Below, piece after piece: positions 17,001 through 24,800 of a stretch of DNA of 64,000 nt. Position numbers and translations under genes: made by a program. Source of the DNA: an uncultured bacterium (GTDB taxonomy: Bacteria > CSSED10-310 > CALFER01); contig CALFER010000084.1 in the NCBI GenBank assembly GCA_937951895.1, forward strand, positions 5,056-69,055, read 5' to 3'. Under the pieces are notes generated by a model. It saw only the letters and a program-made list of their open reading frames with translations, did no database searches and was not told the origin of the DNA. Each line of letters starts with the position of its first letter. The first letter of the stretch is position 1.

Positions 17001-17539
17001 TCATGTGAGGTTCGGAATCCGTCGAAGAAATGGAGCATCGGGACGCGGGATTCGAGTGTCGAGGCGGTGGCGATCAGTGCGAGATCCATGACTTCCTGGA
17101 CGCTGCCCGAGGCGATTGCGCCGAATCCGGTTGACCGGGCGGACATGATGTCCTGGTGATCGCCGAAGATAGAGAGTGCCTGGCAGGCGATCGAGCGGGC
17201 GGCGATGTGGAAGACCGTCGGGAGCAACTCACCGGCGATCTTGAACATGTTGGGGATCATCAGGAGGAGTCCCTGCGATGCCGTGAAGGTGGTGCTCAGG
17301 CATCCCGACGCGAGCGCTCCGTGAACGGCGGCCGCTGCGCCGGCTTCGGATTGAAGCTCGATGACTTCGGGAACGACACCCCAGATATTCGTTTCGCCCG
17401 CAGCCGATTTCGCATCCGCTTCCTCACCCATGACCGAACTGGGGGTGATGGGATAAATCGCAATGACCTCGCTGCATGCGTGGCCGACCATCGCCGCCGC
17501 GGTATTTCCATCCATCGTAACCATGTACTTGTTTTCCAT
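14015..17539 (-). CDS. nifJ: Pyruvate:ferredoxin (flavodoxin) oxidoreductase
   Basis: 1,174 residues from ATG 17539, picked because GAGGAG lies 6 bases upstream; ATG 17542 and TTG 17545 are alternatives. This is the single-chain homodimeric type with all domains in order: pyruvate-binding YPITPSSVMGEEAD, gamma domain, two 4Fe-4S clusters (CIQCGMCSFVCPH and CTGCGVCVEACP), proximal cluster cysteine CAGCGET and the TPP-binding domain with GGDGWAYDIGYGG and YSNTGGQ. It converts pyruvate plus CoA to acetyl-CoA, CO2 and reduced ferredoxin. The full length and oxygen-sensitive clusters point to anaerobic or fermentative metabolism. Confidence 0.97.
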   Translation of the reverse strand: MENKYMVTMDGNTAAAMVGHACSEVIAIYPITPSSVMGEEADAKSAAGETNIWGVVPEVIELQSEAGAAAAVHGALASGCLSTTFTASQGLLLMIPNMFKIAGELLPTVFHIAARSIACQALSIFGDHQDIMSARSTGFGAIASGSVQEVMDLALIATASTLESRVPMLHFFDGFRTSHEVNKVYPLSKEDMRAMIDDRFVIEHRQRGLNPDNPMISGTSQNPDVYFQGRETVNPFYTQCPGIIEKYMARFQKLTGRKYDLFQYFGHPDAERVVIIMGSGAEAAHETVDELVGMGEKVGIIKVRLYRPFSAAHLIGALPKSVKRIAVLDRTKEPGAGGDPLYLDVQAAIVEAMTDGTAPFKTMPAIVGGRYGLSSKEFTPGMAKAVFDNLAANRPKNHFTVGIIDDVSHSSLEWDADFRNRSADAFQAMFYGLGSDGTVSANKNSIKIIGEATDMYAQGYFVYDSKKAGAQTVSHLRFGKKPIRSTYLCTDANFLACHNFTFLEKYDMLANLKPGGTFLLNSPFSAGEVWDRLPRFVQEQLIAKKAKFYVVDANALAKDLGLGARINTIMQVAFFKISGVLPEDEAVELIRESIKKTYGKKGAKVVEMNMKAIDAALGATHVVTIPASAASTIMPPPTVPDHAPDFVKGLLAKIIRKEGDLVPVSEMPCDGRFITATTQYEKRNIATDIPVWKTENCIQCGMCSFVCPHASIRIKAYAPESLAGAPPTFKSADAKTKQFEGLKFTVQVAPEDCTGCGVCVEACPAKDKAIVMQPQFKLRHPEAQNFEFFLSIPETDMKYVKKETVKGSQLIRPLFEFSGACAGCGETPYVKLLTQLYGDRAIIANATGCSSIYGGNLPTTPYCKRNDGRGPAWTNSLFEDAAEIGLGFRCSVDAKRNEAMQRVRESALPEELKHAILEADQSGDIGIAAQRERVDQLKKQIGDTDPILMSLADYLVDKAVWCIGGDGWAYDIGYGGLDHVIASGRNVNLLVLDTEVYSNTGGQCSKSTPRGSTAKFAVAGKVMPKKDLGMLAMTYGNVYVAKIAMGANPAQTVKAFAEAGSYPGSSIVIAYCPCIAHGIDMQKQLVEQKKAVESGHWPLFRFDPRRVANGENPLQLDSKTPVVSMEEYMYGEIRYKALKYSEPARAQELLELAQKDVSLRFKIYEQLARMSFGS

Positions 17540-17590
17540 CATCAACTCCTCACTGACATTCCGCGGCGCATCCGCGGTTTCCTTGAAAAA

Positions 17591-18181
17591 CTACAATTCG
17601 GTTCTGCCTTCCAGCGCCTTGGCCATCGTGGCTTCGTCGGCGTATTCGAGACTTCCGCCGACCGGCAGACCATGCGCGATCCGGAACACCCGGGCACCCC
17701 GGGCTTTCAGGACGCGTGAAATATACATCGCGGTGGCTTCGCCTTCCACCGTGAGATTCGTCGCGATAATCACATCACCCACCTCACCCGACGCGACCCG
17801 CTCGATCAGCCGTCCGATCGTCAGGTTGTCCGGACCGATTCCGTTGAGGGGCGAAATCACGCCATTGAGCACGTGGTAGCGGCCCTTGAATTCACCTGTC
17901 CGTTCGATCGCCGCCACATCATTCGCCTCTTCGACGACGCACACCGTCTTCTCACGGTGCTCGTCGTTGCACACGGAACATACTCCATCTTCCGACAGAT
18001 TGAAACAGCGCTCGCAGGGTTTGATTCCGTCTTTGAGATTGATCAGGGAGCGGGATAGTTTCTCGGCGAACGACCGCGGCTGCTTGAGAATATAATAGGC
18101 CATCCGCTGGGCCGATTTCCTTCCGATACCCGGCAGTCGAGACAAGTCCTCGATGAGTTCCCGTAAGACCTTGAGTTCCAT
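17591..18181 (-). CDS. recR: Recombination protein RecR
   Basis: 196 residues, normal for the family. Helix-hairpin-helix LPGIGRKSAQR near the N-terminus, four-cysteine zinc finger CERC...CSVC (about 56-71), then a Toprim domain with VVEEANDV and, at the C-terminal end, AHGLPVGGSLEYADEATMAKALEGR. With RecF and RecO it loads RecA at gaps. It closes the dnaX-ybaB-recR series: the ybaB stop is 10 bases before the recR start. Confidence 0.97.
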   Translation of the reverse strand: MELKVLRELIEDLSRLPGIGRKSAQRMAYYILKQPRSFAEKLSRSLINLKDGIKPCERCFNLSEDGVCSVCNDEHREKTVCVVEEANDVAAIERTGEFKGRYHVLNGVISPLNGIGPDNLTIGRLIERVASGEVGDVIIATNLTVEGEATAMYISRVLKARGARVFRIAHGLPVGGSLEYADEATMAKALEGRTEL

Positions 18182-18191
18182 TCCGGGCAGA

Positions 18192-18503
18192 TCACCCCAT
18201 CATTCCGGGGATATTGAGTCCGCCCGTGAGCTTGTTCATTTCGGCCGCCATCGTATCCTGCACCTTCCTGAGCGCTTCGTTGACCGCCGATACGACCAGA
18301 TCCTCGAGCATCGTCACGTCAGAGGGATCCACGACTTCGGGATCGATCCGGATCGAGACAATCCGGTTGTCGCCGCGCGCCACGACCGTGACCATGCCGC
18401 CGCCGGCTGTGGCTTCCTGCGTGCGATTCTGCAGATCGGTTTTCATGGCCTGGAGACGCTCCATCATCTCCTTGGCCTGCTTCATGAAGTTCATTCCCTT
18501 CAT
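18192..18503 (-). CDS. ybaB: YbaB/EbfC nucleoid-associated DNA-binding protein
   Basis: 103 residues with the standard YbaB outline: N-terminal helix KQAKEMMERLQAM, a central sheet GGMVTVVARGD and C-terminal helix VSAVNEALRKVQ ending in a methionine/glycine-rich tail. These dimers bind DNA in a tweezer-like fold. ATG 18503 overlaps the dnaX stop by 4 bases, giving tight coupling; an in-frame ATG at residue 4 or 7 could also be used. Confidence 0.95.
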   Translation of the reverse strand: MKGMNFMKQAKEMMERLQAMKTDLQNRTQEATAGGGMVTVVARGDNRIVSIRIDPEVVDPSDVTMLEDLVVSAVNEALRKVQDTMAAEMNKLTGGLNIPGMMG

Positions 18504-20248
18504 TCTCCTGTCTCCCGGCTTCGGTCCTTGTCACGATTCGGCCGCACCTCACGGATGCGCGCGTCGAACCGCCCGATCAACTCGGTCACCAGCGGGGTGT
18601 CAAGGGCGCGTTTCATATTGGCGTCCGCAGTTTTTTTTTCCTGTTCGATCCGCATTTCGGCGACCGATTTCAAATTTTCATGCGTTTCGGTGATCCTGAC
18701 TTTCACCGGTCGCCCGATCAGCCTCTCGGCCGCTCTTTCCACCACCGACACGCTCTCGGGAGATCCGCACAACTTGCCGCAGAACTGCCAGACATCCGGA
18801 CGGAATCCGATGACGATTTCCGAATCGGACTCTGAAACCAGAGCGCCGTGAGCGAGTTGTGCGCGGAGATTGGGCTGGTCGGGGGGCATATTGGCAAGAA
18901 TATCCTGGAGGCGGTTCCCCGTCGGTTTGACCGGTGGAGGCGCAGGCAGAGGAGCGACTTCCAGTGCAGGCGCGCGCGCCGGTTGCGGTGGAGGGGGTGC
19001 CGGGTTCGCCGTCGGCCGGGGTGGTTGAGCCGGTGGTTTTTCGGAAACGATCTGCCGCCGGATCTGGGCCGCGCCGGTTTCCGGCAATGAAGAACGCGTC
19101 GCCGCACCGATACCGGGGCCGGACATCGCACCGGAATTACCAATGACGGTTTCGAGTCTGCCCAGAAGCGTTTCGATCGGAGTGAGCGCCTGGATGCGCG
19201 ACATCTTCACGAGTGCGACGTCCATGATCAGCCGGGGAAATTCGGTCGAGCGCAGGGAGGTTTCGAGATCGAGAAGGATGCGGAAGATCCGTTCGAGCTG
19301 ATCGATCGAAAACGCGTCGGCGAGCCCCTCCGGGAGATCGTATCGGGGCGAACCGCCGACACGCACCGCCATCAGATCGCGTGTCGCTTCCATCATCTCC
19401 CGCGTCAGAACAGTCTCGTCACCGCCCTTCTGCGCAAACTCGTCGTACCGCCCCAGCGCAGCGCTTCCGTCCTGGATTGAAACGGCGCGAAGAATGTCCC
19501 AGACCAGGTTCGGGTCGATTCTCCCGAGCAGACTCATGGTTTCGTCATGAACGATCGTCTGTCCGGAGAATGAAATCACCTGGTCGAGCAGTGACAGCCC
19601 GTCGCGAAAACTTCCGTCGGCCGCGCGTGCGAGCACATCGAGAGTGCGGGGTTCGACCGAGATATTTTCACGGGCACAGATTGCGGCGAGAGCTGGGCCG
19701 AGGGTTTTGGCGTCGATGCGCCGGAAATCGTAGCGCTGGCATCGCGACACGATGGTGATCGGCACCTTGTGCGCCTCGGTTGTCGCCAGGATGAATTTGG
19801 CGTGCGGAGGCGGTTCCTCGAGCGTTTTCAGGAGTGCATTGAAGGCTTCCCGCGTCAGCATATGGACTTCGTCGATGATGATGATCTTGAAGCGGGCGGA
19901 CGCCGGCGCATACCGGACGTTCTCGCGCAGATCACGAATTTCGTCGATACCGCGATTCGATGCGCCGTCGATTTCGATGACATCGAGAGACGTGCCGCGG
20001 GTGATTTCGTCGCAGAACTGGCAGGCATTGCACGGTTCGGGGGTGGGACCGTTCGAGCAGTTGAGTGCTTTCGAGAGGATGCGGGCGGTTGAGGTTTTAC
20101 CGACGCCCCGAGGGCCCGAGAAGAGGAAGGCATGGCCGATCCGATTGAGGCGAATGGAGTTGGCCAGGGTTTTGGCAATCGCGTTCTGACCGACAATATC
20201 GTCGAACCGTTGCGGACGCCATTTTCGAGCCAACACCAGATAGGCCAC
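18500..20248 (-). CDS. dnaX: DNA polymerase III subunit gamma/tau
   Basis: 582 residues. AAA+ clamp-loader ATPase: N-terminal LARKWRPQRFDDIVGQ, Walker A GPRGVGKTS, zinc-binding cysteines in CSNGPTPEPCNACQFC, DEVHMLT and LEEPPPHAKF. A Pro/Ala-rich hinge follows (about 395-455), then a tau-like C-terminal region rich in charged residues. It is shorter than E. coli tau (643) but carries a recognisable C-terminal domain. No obvious slippery heptamer was noticed, so a separate gamma form is not predicted. It lies directly downstream of the SRP RNA and tRNA-Ser, an arrangement also known from Bacillus. Confidence 0.97.
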   Translation of the reverse strand: MAYLVLARKWRPQRFDDIVGQNAIAKTLANSIRLNRIGHAFLFSGPRGVGKTSTARILSKALNCSNGPTPEPCNACQFCDEITRGTSLDVIEIDGASNRGIDEIRDLRENVRYAPASARFKIIIIDEVHMLTREAFNALLKTLEEPPPHAKFILATTEAHKVPITIVSRCQRYDFRRIDAKTLGPALAAICARENISVEPRTLDVLARAADGSFRDGLSLLDQVISFSGQTIVHDETMSLLGRIDPNLVWDILRAVSIQDGSAALGRYDEFAQKGGDETVLTREMMEATRDLMAVRVGGSPRYDLPEGLADAFSIDQLERIFRILLDLETSLRSTEFPRLIMDVALVKMSRIQALTPIETLLGRLETVIGNSGAMSGPGIGAATRSSLPETGAAQIRRQIVSEKPPAQPPRPTANPAPPPPQPARAPALEVAPLPAPPPVKPTGNRLQDILANMPPDQPNLRAQLAHGALVSESDSEIVIGFRPDVWQFCGKLCGSPESVSVVERAAERLIGRPVKVRITETHENLKSVAEMRIEQEKKTADANMKRALDTPLVTELIGRFDARIREVRPNRDKDRSRETGE

Positions 20249-20302
20249 GCGACGAATTCCTCACGATAAAAAAATGGGCCGTGCACCTGCTGTCGAACTG
20301 AG

Positions 20303-20353
20303 ACTCCTGCGGCACTTGCCGAACCGGGCTCAGGCCAGGCACTCCTGCGGCAC
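20303..20353. repeat. 13-bp direct repeat at the 3' end of the SRP RNA gene
   Basis: ACTCCTGCGGCAC occurs at 20303-20315 and again at 20341-20353. The second copy is the closing 3' arm of the SRP RNA stem, so the first is an extra copy of that arm 38 bases downstream in the RNA's sense. It could pair alternatively with the 5' arm. Confidence 0.7.
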
Positions 20354-20426
20354 ACGTGAGTGCTTCCTTAATGCTGCTCCCTTCCGGGCCTGACATGATT
20401 CGAAAGTTCCCGTTGCGCAGGACCCG
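20340..20426 (-). ncRNA. ffs: Signal recognition particle RNA (4.5S, small bacterial type)
   Basis: On the minus strand the apical domain reads GTCAGGCCCGGAAGGGAGCAGC, matching the conserved SRP helix 8 with its GGAA tetraloop and asymmetric loop. Outer arms TCCTGCG (about 20416-20422) and CGCAGGA (about 20343-20349) pair perfectly, giving a molecule near 85-90 nt. No Alu-type extension is seen. It lies between tRNA-Ser(GGA) and dnaX on the same strand; exact ends are uncertain. The remaining bases of the 20249-20574 gap hold no gene that I can see. Confidence 0.9.
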
Positions 20427-20574
20427 TCCGTCAACACCCCATCCGACAAACCGGTCCAGAAATCACGAGCCCTCGAGCGGGAATTCAACCCCGCTATAGC
20501 GGATTTCGGGTTCAGGACACCGCTAACGTCCCGTCTAGCACGACCCAAAGTCAATCAAAACAGAATCCGGTGAA

Positions 20575-20668
20575 TGGCGGAGAGACAGGGATTCGAACCC
20601 TGGGGGCGGGATTTTGCCCACCCACACGATTTCCAATCGTGCTCCTTCGGCCTCTCGGACATCTCTCC
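20575..20668 (-). tRNA. tRNA-Ser(GGA)
   Basis: Minus strand: acceptor GGAGAGA pairs with TCTCTCC, discriminator G, encoded CCA at 20575-20577. The anticodon loop TTGGAAA gives GGA, within stem ACGAT/ATCGT. A long variable arm and T-loop GTTCGAATC are class II serine features. Confidence 0.97.
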
Positions 20669-20793
20669 GGCCGTCCAAACCAGATTGCGCCGTTCTCACA
20701 GCGCGACACTAAAATATACTCCGGGCAAATTTAAAGGTCAAGAAAAACAGGAATCCCAGCGAGGCAATATCGACGCACCCGTGTTCCGCCGAA

Positions 20794-21186
20794 TCACGTG
20801 AAGGGTCTGGGCTGCGGCCGTTGCATCCGGGATGTCTCACGGCTCTGCGTGGACATTTCAGCCAGCATCCGCGCCAGCACGATCAGCGTGTTCCCGAACT
20901 CCTCGGAATCCTTCTCGCTGATCATCTTCCGCTGCCAGCAGATCTCCAGGAGCGACTGGACCATGTAGACAATGCCGCGCACCCTGAGAATCTCCTGAGG
21001 GGGGATCATGTCGCCATACTCACCCGACAGCCGCGCGATCGACAAGGGAATCTCGACGGCCGACCGATCGAGTTGCTCGATCAGCGGATTGAGCGGGTCG
21101 GGACAGTTCGAGATACAGGCATGGAGCGAGTCGACAAACCCCAAGGCAATATAATAGACATCCAATTCCTGATAGCTGAAACTCAC
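20794..21186 (-). CDS. Four-helix bundle protein (23S rRNA intervening-sequence/S23 family)
   Basis: 130 residues. The N-terminal FSYQELDVYYIALGFVDSL and the central EQLDRSAVEIPLSIA with EYGD match the family found inside 23S rRNA insertions and scattered singly in many uncultured bacteria. The function is unknown, although the pentameric four-helix bundle suggests protein or nucleic-acid binding. Here it is not inside an rRNA gene but is wedged between two tRNA-Ser genes in an otherwise conserved tadA-SRP-dnaX block. The final 20 residues are Arg/Pro-rich and unlike the family core. ATG 21186 has no strong ribosome site. Confidence 0.8.
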   Translation of the reverse strand: MSFSYQELDVYYIALGFVDSLHACISNCPDPLNPLIEQLDRSAVEIPLSIARLSGEYGDMIPPQEILRVRGIVYMVQSLLEICWQRKMISEKDSEEFGNTLIVLARMLAEMSTQSRETSRMQRPQPRPFT

Positions 21187-21314
21187 ATGGCTCCCCTACT
21201 CGCCCGTCCGACCCCTGTCTGTGTCGAACGGGATGATTATAAAGGCATATCCATGGGCTTGGCAAGCAGGATATCCGTCGAAAAAACCGCGAATCAATCG
21301 CATCTTTGTTTTAG

Positions 21315-21405
21315 CGGAGAGGGTGGGATTCGAACCCACGTGGCGGCTTTTGACCACCAACCCGATTTCGAGTCGGGCCCGGTACGACCACTTCGGTACC
21401 TCTCC
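21315..21405 (-). tRNA. tRNA-Ser(CGA)
   Basis: Minus strand: GGAGAGG pairs with CCTCTCC, discriminator G. Anticodon loop CTCGAAA gives CGA within CCCGA/TCGGG. The long variable arm and GTTCGAATC T-loop mark class II. CCA is not encoded (CTA follows), unlike the neighbouring tRNA-Ser(GGA), so 3' CCA must be added enzymatically. Confidence 0.96.
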
Positions 21406-21420
21406 GAAGCGACGCGTAGT

Positions 21421-21939
21421 TTAAACATGGTTTTCCGGTTCTGTCAACGAGGGATTCGTGTCCGGTGATGCGTGCGACGCGGAGCCTGCCGCTCGTTTGT
21501 TGCGGAAGAACTCCCGGAGCAACGCCGATGCTTCGTCACTGAGAACCCCTCCCAGGAATTCGGGGCGATGGTTGAGTGCGGGGTTGCCCAGAATATGGAT
21601 GAAGGACCCGGCAGCGCCTGTCCGGGGTTCCGGAGCGCCGAAGACCACACGGTCGACTCGCGACAGAACCAGCGCCATGGCGCACATCGGACAGGGTTCG
21701 ATGGTCACATAGAGGGTGACTCCCGTGAGGCGCCAGCGATCGAGAACCGACGAGGCAGCTTTCAGGACCGTCATTTCGGCGTGTGCCGAGGCATCCCGGA
21801 GCGATTCGACGCGGTTGTGCGCCCGTGCGATCACGCGACCCTCGAAAACAGCCACCGCGCCGACCGGGATTTCCCCCTCCAGCGCGCCCGATCGGGCCTC
21901 CTCAAGTGCGATCCGCATGTAGCCGGTGTCCGAATTCAT
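21421..21939 (-). CDS. tadA: tRNA-specific adenosine deaminase
   Basis: 172 residues of the cytidine-deaminase fold: zinc and catalytic motif HAEMT and the second zinc motif PCPMC, plus FGAPEPRTGAAGS. TadA converts A34 to inosine in tRNA-Arg(ACG). A fragment of that tRNA species is seen at 63272-63315. The gene ends just before tRNA-Ser(CGA). tadA next to SRP RNA and dnaX is a recurring arrangement in bacteria. The C-terminal 30 residues after the deaminase core are low complexity. Confidence 0.95.
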   Translation of the reverse strand: MNSDTGYMRIALEEARSGALEGEIPVGAVAVFEGRVIARAHNRVESLRDASAHAEMTVLKAASSVLDRWRLTGVTLYVTIEPCPMCAMALVLSRVDRVVFGAPEPRTGAAGSFIHILGNPALNHRPEFLGGVLSDEASALLREFFRNKRAAGSASHASPDTNPSLTEPENHV

Positions 21940-21975
21940 GACAGCCTCCCGGGAAGGATTATATAGGAGATGGGG

Positions 21976-22065
21976 GCGATCACAAGGATGGCGATCACGA
22001 GGAGGGTGATCACGAGGAGGGCGATCACGAGGAGGGCGATCACGAGGAGGGCGATCACGAGGATC
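21976..22065. repeat. 15-bp tandem repeat, six copies
   Basis: Six head-to-tail units of GCGATCACGAGGAGG: the first is GCGATCACAAGGATG, the third has GTG for GCG, and the last ends GATC. It fills most of the tadA-propeller intergenic space (21940-22171). Each unit contains TGATC or CGATC sites. Copy number is likely variable between strains. Confidence 0.95.
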
Positions 22066-22122
22066 GCCCTTGCTTTACTTACTATGTATGGGTGTGACAC
22101 GGGTACGGACGAGGACGCCGGC

Positions 22123-22151
22123 TGGACGTTCCCGGGCACAATCGATACAAT
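22123..22151 (+). promoter_or_regulatory. Possible promoter for the YCF48-like propeller gene
   Basis: TGGACG (22123-22128) and TACAAT (22146-22151) with a 17-base spacer. The ribosome site GGAGGAAA begins 10 bases after the -10 box, so the leader would be very short. It lies downstream of the 15-bp tandem array. Confidence 0.4.
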
Positions 22152-22171
22152 TTCCCAAATGGAGGAAACCC

Positions 22172-24787
22172 ATGAAACGATACTGGCTTCCGATCTGCGC
22201 GATCCTCATCTACTGTTCGACCGCACCTGTCTTCTCCGCCTGGACGATCTCCCATCGAGGCGATTTCCCGATGCATATCCGTTGCGCGGCCTATTCTCCG
22301 GATGGAACGCATCTCGTGGCCGCGGGACAGGACGGGATCATCCTGCGATCGGCGGACGGCGGGGCAAATTTCACCATGATTCAGACCTCAACCTCGAAAG
22401 ATCTCAACAGCATCGCCTGGCAGAATGAAACAACGATCTGGATCGCCGCGGGGGATCAGTCGGGATGGAATTCGAGCGGCGCGCTGATTCGATCGACCGA
22501 TACCGGCCTCACATGGACGACCCGTATCGACAATCACACCGTCCGGCTGATGTCGGTCGGATTCCTGGATCCATTGAATGGCTGGGTTGGAAAGCCGGAC
22601 AGCGCGTTTCTGAGAACGACGGACGGCGGGGCGAGTTGGGCGGATGTCGACATTACCCTGAGCGATGTTTCCACGGCCGGCCTGACGTTTCTCGACAGCA
22701 CGACCGGGTTCACACCCGAGTCCGTTTTCGCGTTCGATCTCTATCGCACGACCGACGGCGGGGTGAATTGGGACGATGTCTATTCGGATACCCTCGGTTC
22801 GATCGTGGGCATCACATTTCCATCGGCATCCGACGGAAGGCTCGCGTCGGTCAAACAGGTCGCTCGCAGCACGAACGGCGGGGCGAGTTGGACCGCGGTC
22901 GCACAGCACACCGACGCCTGGCTGTACGGACTGGACTTCGCGGACCCCTCGACGGGCTGGATCGCCGGGCACCACGACACGATCGGCGACTATTCACCCC
23001 TCATCCGCAAGACGACGGATGGAGGGATTTCGTGGGCGGAACAGAACATTGTCGGTGCGACCATCCTGAGCGGGATTCGTGCATTCGATGCGACCCGGCT
23101 GGCGGCATTCGGCAGTTTCGGGTATCTGTTCACGACGGGTGACGGCGGTGAGACATGGGAGCGGATTCCGGAAACGACCTCCGAGAATTTTCACCGGATC
23201 CGGATGACGGATGCGATGAACGGGTGGGGCGTCGGGGAGCCTTCGGCGATCCGGAAAACGACGGATGGGGGCGAGACGTGGACACAGATTGGCGGCGTGT
23301 GGGATAACGGCGATCTCAACGAGATTCTCGATGTGGACGGAACGACGATGATTGCCGCCGGGACGACGATTCTCCTGACCAGCAGCGATGGCGGGACGAC
23401 GTGGTCGCGGATGAGCCAGGTCGTGCCGTATGCGAGCGGGATCCATTTCACCAGCGCATCGACGGGGTGGATCGGCGGGCGATACGGGATTTACTACACG
23501 ACTGACGGCGGGGCGAGTTGGGAGATTCAGGCCGGGATGGGATACGGCGGGGTGTATGACATCGAGTTCGTCAGTCCGAGCGTTGCCTTTGCCGTTGCGG
23601 GGCTGTCGACGGTGTTTCGATCGACCGATGGCGGACAGTCGTGGCAGAACATTCACAGTCATGGGATCAATAATTATTTAAGAGCGCTCTGTTTTGCGGA
23701 TGCGCAGCACGGGTGGGCGGTCGGTGAGGCTTATCCGACGAATGAGGCGATCATTCTGGCGACGACGGATGGCGGGGCGAGCTGGTTCGCTCAGGACAGC
23801 AACGTCGATGCGGATCTGTATGATGTCTATTTCTGGAATGCGACCCGAGGCATTGCGGTGGGTGAAGGCGGGGTGATTCTTGAGACGACGAACGGAGGGG
23901 CGAGTTGGACGGGAACGGCGAGTCCCGTGACCAGTACGCTCCGGTCAATCGAGGCTCTTCCGGGAGGCGCGGTGTGGCTGGCGGGCGATTGGAGCACCCT
24001 ATTAACTGAAGGGGGCACCACGACCCCGACTCCGGCACCGAGTGCGACGGCATCGAGAACGCCGACTGCGACGCAGACGATTCCACCAACGCTGACACCG
24101 ACACGAACAGCGACTCCAAGTCCGATAGCGACCCGGACCCCGACATCCACGGTGACCCCTGATCCCACTTCGACCGGCACAGCGATACCGACGTCCACGC
24201 CGACTCCCGTCAATACGGCAACCGCGTCAGCCACACCAACCGGCACAGGGACATGGACCGCCACCCCATCCGCCACCCCGTCACCGACCCAAACACACAC
24301 CCAAATACCTTCTCATACTCCCAGTCAAACGCCGACCCAGCCACCCACACCGACGGCCTCCTTCACGCCTCAACCAACCCGGACGCCGTCGGCGACACCA
24401 ACAACTGCCCGGCCACTGGGGGTGCGGATCGAGCTGCCCACGCTGACCGTGCATCCCGGCGAGGAATTTTACGTGAGGGGATATCTGGACAATCCGGGGG
24501 CTGCACTTGAGGACGTCCCGGTATTCTTCGTGCTGGATGTATATGGATCTTACTGGTTCTGGCCTTCATGGATTCCCTATGCGCCGCCGGGCAGCACGGC
24601 GATCGATTACCAGGTGATGGATGTTCCTTCGGGCACCGAAACCATCGAGGTGATTGCGTTATTCACTTGGCCGGATACTGGAGGCGGCAGCGCGAGCGGG
24701 ATCAGGTTTTACGGCGCGATGCTGGACGAAACCATGACAGGTCTGCGTGGCGACCTGGCTGTCGTCACCTGGGGATACAGTCAATAA
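22172..24787 (+). CDS. Exported YCF48/BNR-type beta-propeller with Thr-Pro linker and C-terminal module
   Basis: 871 residues from ATG 22172, which follows GGAGGAAACC and begins a signal peptide ending near FSA. About 30-605 hold some fourteen short repeats with the signature TTDGGASW (variants TDTGLTW, TTDGGETW, STDGGQSW, TTNGGASW) plus GWVG/GWIA turns. That is the pattern of YCF48/HCF136-like and Vps10-like propellers, which fold into 7-bladed wheels and bind proteins or cofactors. A long Thr/Pro/Ala linker (about 615-745) precedes the 125-residue C-terminal module (DNA about 24410-24784) with YWFWPSW and FTWPDTGGGSASG. Probably surface exposed; ligand unknown. Confidence 0.9.
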   Translation: MKRYWLPICAILIYCSTAPVFSAWTISHRGDFPMHIRCAAYSPDGTHLVAAGQDGIILRSADGGANFTMIQTSTSKDLNSIAWQNETTIWIAAGDQSGWNSSGALIRSTDTGLTWTTRIDNHTVRLMSVGFLDPLNGWVGKPDSAFLRTTDGGASWADVDITLSDVSTAGLTFLDSTTGFTPESVFAFDLYRTTDGGVNWDDVYSDTLGSIVGITFPSASDGRLASVKQVARSTNGGASWTAVAQHTDAWLYGLDFADPSTGWIAGHHDTIGDYSPLIRKTTDGGISWAEQNIVGATILSGIRAFDATRLAAFGSFGYLFTTGDGGETWERIPETTSENFHRIRMTDAMNGWGVGEPSAIRKTTDGGETWTQIGGVWDNGDLNEILDVDGTTMIAAGTTILLTSSDGGTTWSRMSQVVPYASGIHFTSASTGWIGGRYGIYYTTDGGASWEIQAGMGYGGVYDIEFVSPSVAFAVAGLSTVFRSTDGGQSWQNIHSHGINNYLRALCFADAQHGWAVGEAYPTNEAIILATTDGGASWFAQDSNVDADLYDVYFWNATRGIAVGEGGVILETTNGGASWTGTASPVTSTLRSIEALPGGAVWLAGDWSTLLTEGGTTTPTPAPSATASRTPTATQTIPPTLTPTRTATPSPIATRTPTSTVTPDPTSTGTAIPTSTPTPVNTATASATPTGTGTWTATPSATPSPTQTHTQIPSHTPSQTPTQPPTPTASFTPQPTRTPSATPTTARPLGVRIELPTLTVHPGEEFYVRGYLDNPGAALEDVPVFFVLDVYGSYWFWPSWIPYAPPGSTAIDYQVMDVPSGTETIEVIALFTWPDTGGGSASGIRFYGAMLDETMTGLRGDLAVVTWGYSQ

Positions 24788-24800
24788 CCCAGCAGCGGCG

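Noticed and set aside
21936..22139. Minus-strand frame encoding a repetitive hydrophobic LLVIA peptide
   Set aside because: It is produced entirely by translation of the 15-bp tandem array and overlaps the tadA start region; no ribosome site.
22070..22171. Upstream extension of the YCF48-like protein
   Set aside because: It overlaps the putative promoter and lacks a ribosome site, whereas ATG 22172 follows GGAGGAAA and begins a signal peptide.
24022..24409. Thr/Pro linker DNA considered as tandem or CRISPR-like repeats
   Set aside because: The DNA repeats are irregular and simply reflect low-complexity protein sequence; no constant repeat-spacer spacing exists here or in the other linkers.
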